Assembly: GCF_026004055.1 (NCBI RefSeq)
Contig: NZ_BPIJ01000002.1
Span: 869,803-933,802 of the forward strand
Direction: 5' to 3'
Source of the DNA: Meiothermus sp.
GTDB taxonomy: Bacteria > Deinococcota > Deinococci > Deinococcales > Thermaceae
Length of the DNA: 64,000 nucleotides
How positions within the stretch are numbered: the stretch's first letter is position 1; each line of letters starts with the position of its first letter. Position numbers and translations under genes: made by a program. Shown here piece by piece: positions 58,459 to 64,000 of this stretch. The notes under the pieces were generated by a model. It was not told the DNA's origin. It ran no database searches and saw nothing but the letters and a program-made list of their open reading frames with translations.

Positions 58459-59703
58459 CTAGGGTTCCCTCTTGGGATGGGTAGGGTTTTGGCCGGGCAA
58501 CAAACCGGTAGCATCGGATATCTGCGCTACGACCGGGGTTTGTCCTTCGATCAGGCGTTGGTAGTAGCCCAGCAGGGTGCGGGCGTTCTGGGTAGCGTCG
58601 TAGTGCTGGTAGACGTGGGCCTGTAGCCGCCGGGCACGAGCTATGGCTTCGGCGGGGTGGTTGCGGAGCTGGGCCAGGGCCTTCAGGATGGCCTCGGGGC
58701 TGATGGCCTCGAGGGGGAAGCCGGTCTGGGGGTTGATCAACTCGGGTGTGCCCCCTTCCATGCTGGCAATTACCGGCAGGCCCGCTGCGCCGGCCTCGAC
58801 GACCACGGTGGGCAAGCCCTCGCGGTAGGACGGCAGGATAAAAGCGTCGGCGGCGGCCATGTGGGCCCGTACCAGCGGGTTGGGCTGCTGGCCCAAGCAG
58901 CGGATGCCGGTGCGCGAGGTGCTCGCCAGGCTTTCGCGCAGCGGCCCTTCGCCGATAAACACCGCCAGCACCTCGGCATCGTCGAGCCGGCGCAGGGCCT
59001 CGGCCAGCTCCAAAACGCCCTTGTACTTCCAGAGCGTCCCCACGAACAACAACACAAACTTGTCCGGGGGCAGGCCTAGCTCGGCGCGTAGTGCGGCTTT
59101 GTCGGGCTTTTGCTCGAGCGGGGGGAGCCGCAGACCCACCCGATGGGTGACGATCGGACGCTTGGTAAGGGGCTGGGTGCGCTGGCGAATGGCCTCGCTC
59201 ACCGCCAGAATTAGGTCGGCCTGGTTCAGGGCTTGCTCGAAGTAGTGCCGGTAGTGAGGGCTTTGTTGGGGATAGGTGTTGGCATCGTCGCCGTGTAAGG
59301 TGATGACCAGTGGCTTATGCCAGCGGCGCTTTAGCCAAAGTCCCAGGGTGCCCTCGGGGTGGGCGAAGTGGGCGTGAATCAGATCGTAGTGGTGCCCGGG
59401 GTTGGCCCAGAGCGAGAGGGCCTTGAAGTGGTGAGGCCAGCCCCATAAGTTTTCGCCCGGAAAGGCTAGGTAGCGCGGGCGGGCTACCCGTACCCCTTCT
59501 ACTTCGTAGTGGGGGGGAATCTGGGTGTAGGCGCGCCAGGCCGGTTTGAGCCGGGCCATGCCGGGCAGCACTGCTGGCGTAGGGGCGTGTATCTCGACCT
59601 CTGCCCCCAGCCGCTTTAGCTCGAGGGCCTGGGTCTGCACGAAGATGCAGGCCGAGGGGTTCACCGCAGAGGGAAAATCAGGGCTTAGGAACAGCAGACG
59701 CAT
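58459..59703 (-). CDS. Glycosyltransferase family 4 protein
   Basis: A 414-aa GT-B enzyme. The N-terminal acceptor domain includes FSPDFPSAVNPSACIFVQTQ and DLIHAHFAHPEG. The donor domain has VLLFVGTLWKYKGVLELAEA, and the EX7E-type site lies in ILPSYREGLPTVVVEAGAAG. Its start overlaps the end of the O-antigen ligase gene by 26 bases, so the two are coupled. Confidence 0.9.
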   Translation of the reverse strand: MRLLFLSPDFPSAVNPSACIFVQTQALELKRLGAEVEIHAPTPAVLPGMARLKPAWRAYTQIPPHYEVEGVRVARPRYLAFPGENLWGWPHHFKALSLWANPGHHYDLIHAHFAHPEGTLGLWLKRRWHKPLVITLHGDDANTYPQQSPHYRHYFEQALNQADLILAVSEAIRQRTQPLTKRPIVTHRVGLRLPPLEQKPDKAALRAELGLPPDKFVLLFVGTLWKYKGVLELAEALRRLDDAEVLAVFIGEGPLRESLASTSRTGIRCLGQQPNPLVRAHMAAADAFILPSYREGLPTVVVEAGAAGLPVIASMEGGTPELINPQTGFPLEAISPEAILKALAQLRNHPAEAIARARRLQAHVYQHYDATQNARTLLGYYQRLIEGQTPVVAQISDATGLLPGQNPTHPKREP

Positions 59704-60964
59704 AGTGGATACCTCGAACCATCATGGCCAGACCGTGCAGCAGCGCGATGGTCAGCCACAGGTATTTGCGTTCTAGAATGCCTAAAAAGGCCCCTTGGAT
59801 TAGGTAGGCCAGTAGACAGGCCTTGAGGATAAGAATCAGGTCAGGGTGAACCGACTGTCGCAGGCTCACCCGTAGCAAGACCCACATCCAGGCCAGAAAG
59901 AGGCCCAGCCCCACCAGGCCCACCTCGGTGACGAGCTCGAGGTAGATGTTGTGGGCGCCCCGGCCATCGGTGATGTAGTAGGTGTCGATGGACTCGAGGT
60001 TGGACATGGCCGCGGGCCCCAGTCCAAACAACACCGTAAAGCTGCCCAGGCCATGCCCGATGAGGGGGCTTTCCTGCGCTAGCTGCCAGCCGACGGTCCA
60101 GATGGCGGTGCGACCGGCCCCGCCGTCCTCCGCCGCCGAGGTGACGCGGGTCGTCAGGAACTGATTGACCGCGGGCAACTGAAACAGCGCCAGCCCCACC
60201 AGCCCCAGCGTCAGGCCCAACGAGAGCAGCCTTTGCCAGCCCAGGCGCGGCAGAATCACCAGGGCCAGCGTAACCAGAATGGCCACCCAGGCGCTGCGGG
60301 TGCCGGAGAGTACCACCGCCACCGTGCACACCACAAAACACAGGATGCTGTAAACGCGCATCCAGGGGCTTTTGGCCGCTAGCCACAGACCCACGGCCAT
60401 CAAGGCGCCCAGCATCACCATGGCGGCAAAGTCGGCGGCATCGGCGGCCCCGGTAAAGGTCGTGCGGCTCAGAGGGTTGCGCAGGTAGTTGGAGATGCCC
60501 TGCACCGCCGCGATGATGGCTCCTAGCGAGTAGGCCAGCAGCAGGGGTTGCAAGGTCTTGGGCCGGGCCATGATGAAAAAGGCGATGGCCAAAGCGCCCA
60601 GCAGTTGCTGCGCCAGGGCCTGTAGTTTGTCCCAGGTAGCCGAAGGCTCTACCGACCAGAAGTAGCTCAGGCAGGCCCAGAACAACAGCGCCACGGCCAG
60701 AATCGAGATGCGCAGCCGGGGAATTTGCCGCCAGGTGAGCACCAAAGCCGGAAACCAGGCAATTTTGGGCCGCCTGATCTGGAAAACCAGGGCAAGCAAA
60801 AATAGCCCCAGCAGCCCTTTGGACAAGGTGAACACCCCCTCTACGGCAAACACGCCCTCGAGGGGAAGGGTAAAGGCATAGAGATACAGCAGAATTTGGG
60901 GGAAGGCCAGCCACGCCCACATAGGGAAGAGCATGGCTGCCGTTACCGACGCTACCGACCTCAT
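59678..60964 (-). CDS. O-antigen ligase / polymerase-like membrane protein
   Basis: A 428-aa protein with 10-12 predicted helices and the Wzy/WaaL signature in the large outer loop: ESPLIGHGLGSFTVLFG and DGRGAHNIYLELVTEVGLVG with the conserved His. ATG 60964 overlaps the flippase stop (ATGA). The longer reading frame extending to 62422 is only the shadow of the flippase gene in its upstream half. Confidence 0.85.
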   Translation of the reverse strand: MRSVASVTAAMLFPMWAWLAFPQILLYLYAFTLPLEGVFAVEGVFTLSKGLLGLFLLALVFQIRRPKIAWFPALVLTWRQIPRLRISILAVALLFWACLSYFWSVEPSATWDKLQALAQQLLGALAIAFFIMARPKTLQPLLLAYSLGAIIAAVQGISNYLRNPLSRTTFTGAADAADFAAMVMLGALMAVGLWLAAKSPWMRVYSILCFVVCTVAVVLSGTRSAWVAILVTLALVILPRLGWQRLLSLGLTLGLVGLALFQLPAVNQFLTTRVTSAAEDGGAGRTAIWTVGWQLAQESPLIGHGLGSFTVLFGLGPAAMSNLESIDTYYITDGRGAHNIYLELVTEVGLVGLGLFLAWMWVLLRVSLRQSVHPDLILILKACLLAYLIQGAFLGILERKYLWLTIALLHGLAMMVRGIHYASAVPKP

Positions 60965-62391
60965 TGCAAACCTCCCTTCCGCAGTTGCATAAGCGTCCAA
61001 ACCAGAACCGCCCCGGCCAGCAGACCGGCCCATACCAAGAGGCTCCAGCCCGCAAACCAGTGCCCCAGCCCCCCCAACAGCAGCAGGATGGGTAGGTTGA
61101 GCCAGACGAAAGGCCGCACCCTCGACCAGAAATCCCCCCAGCGTACCCCTGCCGCCCTGAAGAATAGCCCCAACGAGAGCCCGGCCACCAAAGCGCTGCT
61201 GGCGGCAAACAAAAACACAGCCCAGTACATCTGCTGGGTGCCGATGCCCCAGTAGATGGCCCCCATGCGCAAGGCCAGCTCGAGCACGGTAAAAATCAGC
61301 AGGGCTTTCTGCCATTCGCGCACGGTGAGCAAAGTGGACAGGGGCTGGGCTACTATCGAAAGCAGCAAGTAGGGCGCCAGCAGCCGGGCGTACAGCCCCG
61401 CTTCCTGCCAGGCTGGCCCGAAAATGAGCGGGAAGGCCTGGGGTGCTACCACAAACAGCGCGCCGAAGATGGGTAGCCCCAGGGCCAGTAGTGTGGTTGC
61501 GGTCTGGGCGGTGAGCCGGGCCAGCTCCGGGGTTTGTCGGGCTGCGGCGGCTCGGGAGAAGAACACCTGCCCGATGGACTGGGCCACCAGGGTGACTGGG
61601 ATGGTGGTCATGCGGTAGGAAAGGCCAAACTGCCCCATTGCGGCAGTGCCAAAAAAAGCGGTCAGGACGATAAACGGCAGGTGAAAGCTGGCCGCTGTCA
61701 GCAAAGCTGCGCTGGTTCCGAAGAAAAGAAAGCTGCGGTAGCGCCGGGCCACCTGGAATAAAGCAGGCCAGGAAATGCCCTCGAGGCTGCGCGGCCAAAG
61801 CCGCCACAAGGCCTGTACCCCCCCCAAGCGGCCCAGCACATCCCCCAGCAAAAGCCCCCCCGGCCCCTTTAGCACCAACCCCAGCCCCACCTGGGCCAGG
61901 GCCTGCCACAGCCCTTGCTGAAACTTGGTCTGGGCCAGCACACCAAACTGGGCCAGGCGTAGAGCCCACATGCTGCCTGCTTGCATCAGGGCTATACAGG
62001 CCAGCCCCACCCCTACCAGTGCGGCAAACCAACCTGGAATTGAGAAGCCCAGCCAGGCCGAAAAAATCCCCCGAAAGAGCCAGAAAGCCAGGCCAATCAG
62101 GGCGCTCAGTACCAAGCCCACCCCCCCCGCCAGCACCAGCAAGCGGCGGGCCTCCGGCTCCTCTTTGGGGAGCTGGATGGCTTGCTCGTAGCGAAGGTTG
62201 ATGACCACTGCGGCCATGGAAAGGATAGAGCCATACAAGGCCCACCAGCCGAAGTCTGCGGGCTGGTAAATGCGCGTAAGCAAAGGCTGCACCAGTAGTA
62301 CCAGACCCTGCCCCAATACCGTGCTGCTGGCCAGCAAGGCCGCACTGCCCATAAAAGAGGTCTGGGCAAAAAAACCTTTGATCCGGGTCAT
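60961..62391 (-). CDS. Polysaccharide flippase (Wzx/MATE-like)
   Basis: A 476-aa protein with 12-14 predicted helices. It starts with SAALLASSTVLGQGLVLLVQ and PLLTRIYQPADFGWWALYGS, the typical opening of lipid-linked oligosaccharide flippases. It probably exports the repeat units that the neighbouring ligase/polymerase uses. Confidence 0.85.
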   Translation of the reverse strand: MTRIKGFFAQTSFMGSAALLASSTVLGQGLVLLVQPLLTRIYQPADFGWWALYGSILSMAAVVINLRYEQAIQLPKEEPEARRLLVLAGGVGLVLSALIGLAFWLFRGIFSAWLGFSIPGWFAALVGVGLACIALMQAGSMWALRLAQFGVLAQTKFQQGLWQALAQVGLGLVLKGPGGLLLGDVLGRLGGVQALWRLWPRSLEGISWPALFQVARRYRSFLFFGTSAALLTAASFHLPFIVLTAFFGTAAMGQFGLSYRMTTIPVTLVAQSIGQVFFSRAAAARQTPELARLTAQTATTLLALGLPIFGALFVVAPQAFPLIFGPAWQEAGLYARLLAPYLLLSIVAQPLSTLLTVREWQKALLIFTVLELALRMGAIYWGIGTQQMYWAVFLFAASSALVAGLSLGLFFRAAGVRWGDFWSRVRPFVWLNLPILLLLGGLGHWFAGWSLLVWAGLLAGAVLVWTLMQLRKGGLQ

Positions 62392-62694
62392 AGGTAGTGC
62401 GGGCCGGATGCTCTGGTAGCATCCGCTAACCCCACCCCCTATGGTACACAGCGCCGTCCGGGGGGCCGGGTATTCTGCGTAACTGTGGGCGTTAAGGCCA
62501 TGTGGCCAGAGTTAACTAAATGCCCTCCATTTGATGGAACCTCTGTAAGCAGCGTGGATCTGCGCGCCGATGGGAAAACTGGGAAGGCGCCAAACCAACC
62601 CCAGAGATGAAGCTTCTTGTAGGGGTACTTATTGCGTTTCCACAAACACTGCCCTCGCGGCGACCACTGTTCTGTCCAGGACAAAAGGTTCTTA

Positions 62695-63034
62695 GTGGTC
62701 TGGTAACTAAATTTCCGAAGTTTTGTACCGCACACCGAATACATCGATGTAGAGATTCCATCCCACTTCGGCCCCCGAGATGGCCTAAAAACGCCCTCCC
62801 TACCGCGTAGGGAGGGTGGGGGAGGGTATCAGGCAAGGCCCGCAATCCGCTGGGTGAAGGGCCAGGTCAGCCACCCCACCTGGCCTCCCCTACGCAGTAG
62901 GGGAGGGAAGGGGCGAAGCGGGGTGGGGTGCTTTTTGCATGATCGTACAGGCAAGGCACCGAAGGCCCAGGTTTACGAGACACGGCGCGTTCTGAAGGCT
63001 AAACCCCATACTGCGTATTTTGTTACCAGACCAC
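62695..63034. mobile_element. 340-bp MITE-like element, copy 3
   Basis: Same length and termini as the other copies (GTGGTCTGGTAACTAAATTTCCG and its inverse). It is flanked by CTTA on the left and TTAG on the right, so either TA or TTA could be the target duplication. It sits directly beside the dispersed 40-bp repeat. Confidence 0.83.
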
Positions 63035-63097
63035 TTAGTCCCCGATGGCTCGATATTTGTGAAGAGCGCTCTACAGCAAAAAACGCCGTAGGGACTA
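63035..63097. repeat. Dispersed 40-bp repeat, copy 2, with short inverted ends
   Basis: 63035-63073 matches 57477-57516. TAGTCCC at 63037 pairs with GGGACTA about 50 bases later, so the whole may be a small fold-back element. Its left edge is the MITE boundary. Confidence 0.45.
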
Positions 63098-63226
63098 TTC
63101 GTGGGAACCGCTCTAGTACCAACCGGGTTATTTTCCCTGGTGTTCTGGGGCCAATGCGGTTAGGCTGATGCTCTGTGAGGCCCCAAGCCCTGCCGGCCAA
63201 GGTAGGGCCTTGGAACCAGGGGAAAT

Positions 63227-64000
63227 ATGATGAAAAGCATGTCCAGCATGACCGATTTCGACCGCTTGCTACAAAGTTTTAGTCGCTATTTATGGGCTGT
63301 GCTAGGGCTTTCGGTGGTATTTGCGGTGGTTGTATATATCCTCACTACCCTTCAGCCCCGCGTCTACGAGGCTTCGGCCCGCCTGCTCTCGGCCCAACCG
63401 GTCGAGCTCGGTTCGGCCACCAGCTCCCCGCAGTTTAGGCCCTTGGCCGCTGCCGCCTACCGTGAAGCGGCCTACGGCACCCTGGTGCTCGAGCAGATGC
63501 AACGGCGCTTTCCTGGAGTGTTGCCCAAAGACGTGGCTAAGGTGAGGGAGCGATTGCGCATTCGTTCCATCGAGACGGTGGGCTCGAGCTCTACCGTTTT
63601 TGTGCTAAGCGCGCGCGACAACGATCCCCGCCGCGCGGCGGCGCTGGCCAATGCCTGGGCTGAGGCCCTGCGCCGCTGGGAAGAGGCCCTGATCCGAGAT
63701 AACTTCAAGCGCGCTGGGCTCTCCCTGGAAAGCCGGATTCGCTGGGTGGATGCCCAGATTGCCCAGGCCCCCAACCGTACCGACCAGGCCGTACTACGCG
63801 AACTGCGAGGCAACCTCGAGCGCGAACTGGGCATTATTCGTTCACTGGAAAATAGCGCAACGGGCCAGCTTTCCCTGCTGGCAGAAGCCGAGGTTCCCAG
63901 TGAGGCCATTCTGCCGCGACCTCTGCTCACGGCGGGTATCGCCGCCATCTCCACGCTTTTGCTGGGGTTTATCCTGCTGGCCATGCGGGAACGGCTCTTT
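63227..64000 (+). CDS. Wzz-type chain-length determinant protein (partial, runs off window)
   Basis: The open frame from ATG 63227 (or 63230; AGGGGA upstream) continues to the last base. A membrane helix near residues 19-43 (LWAVLGLSVVFAVVVYIL) is followed by an extracytoplasmic Wzz domain (YEASARLLSAQP), a coiled coil (LESRIRWVDAQIAQAPNRTD, then a heptad-like LRELRGNLERELG) and a second helix near 236-255 (LLTAGIAAISTLLLGFILLA) after a Pro-containing PSEAILPRP segment. This is the classic two-helix layout. A tyrosine-kinase domain might follow beyond the window. Confidence 0.8.
   Translation, partial: MMKSMSSMTDFDRLLQSFSRYLWAVLGLSVVFAVVVYILTTLQPRVYEASARLLSAQPVELGSATSSPQFRPLAAAAYREAAYGTLVLEQMQRRFPGVLPKDVAKVRERLRIRSIETVGSSSTVFVLSARDNDPRRAAALANAWAEALRRWEEALIRDNFKRAGLSLESRIRWVDAQIAQAPNRTDQAVLRELRGNLERELGIIRSLENSATGQLSLLAEAEVPSEAILPRPLLTAGIAAISTLLLGFILLAMRERLF

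Noticed and set aside
60965-62422. Upstream half of a 914-aa frame continuous with the O-antigen ligase
   Set aside because: This part overlaps the flippase gene in another frame and has no family sense. The ligase has its own ATG at 60964 overlapping the flippase stop.

Overview
The window looks like chromosomal DNA of a Meiothermus/Thermus-type bacterium (Deinococcota, family Thermaceae). This inference rests on the GC-rich coding, the very frequent CTCGAG Leu-Glu codon pair, many GTG/TTG starts, ArgB and RuvB sequences of the Thermus type, and a Thermus-like sox arrangement. I could not run a search, so the genus is a judgement.

Region by region. 1-13.3 kb: a sulfur-oxidation (sox) gene run, all on +, with soxYZ, two soxXA pairs, soxB, a rhodanese, a DUF302 protein, a flavocytochrome-c-type flavoprotein, the sulfite-dehydrogenase pair SoxC/SoxD, a Rieske protein, a beta-propeller protein, a CcdA-type reductant transporter and a CsoR-family protein that has lost every sensing residue. 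13.4-16.5 kb: ordinary genes (NYN-domain protein, zinc alcohol dehydrogenase, argB). 16.6-20.0 kb: a tRNA-Val(CAC) carrying a compact 3.37-kb integrated element (Rep, excisionase-like protein, tyrosine integrase) bounded by exact 46-bp direct repeats, with a hairpin cluster inside the start of rep that may be a rolling-circle origin. 20.1-23.0 kb: a decayed island with an integrase remnant, a truncated DUF4007 gene, an AT-rich HNH-nuclease gene and a 5'-truncated cysteine desulfurase. 23.0-28.4 kb: lipoproteins, a hydrolase and a SARP/BTAD-ATPase-TPR regulator, with an exact 18-bp repeat ahead of each of three target genes. 28.6-32.0 kb: a DUF4388 protein, ruvB and rluD. 32.0-32.6 kb: three small inverted-repeat elements joined end to end; the 340-bp type recurs at 44.4 and 62.7 kb.

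32.6-46.1 kb is the most interesting block: a GntR repressor, its palindromic operator over a promoter, and a catabolic operon (SuyA/SuyB-like desulfonase, SlcC-like and ComC-like dehydrogenases, a sugar ABC transporter, a fucose-isomerase-like protein, a YihV-like PfkB kinase, a Nudix hydrolase and a YihT/LacD-like aldolase). A Gfo/Idh/MocA protein downstream carries a related operator. Together these fit import and sulfoglycolytic breakdown of sulfoquinovose (or a similar sulfosugar), then racemisation and desulfonation of sulfolactate to pyruvate and sulfite. The sulfite could be oxidised by the SoxCD-type system 25 kb away. The sulfolactaldehyde-oxidising step is not visible here.

46.4-64.0 kb: a cell-surface polysaccharide and surface-protein region, with a WecA/MraY-type transferase, a beta-helix lipoprotein, a copper-radical-oxidase-like lipoprotein broken by a frameshift in an 8-base homopolymer, a membrane-anchored SDR, a DegT aminotransferase, a Big_2/SBBP lipoprotein, a deacetylase-fold protein, a GT4 glycosyltransferase, an O-antigen ligase, a flippase and the start of a Wzz-type chain-length protein that runs off the window end.
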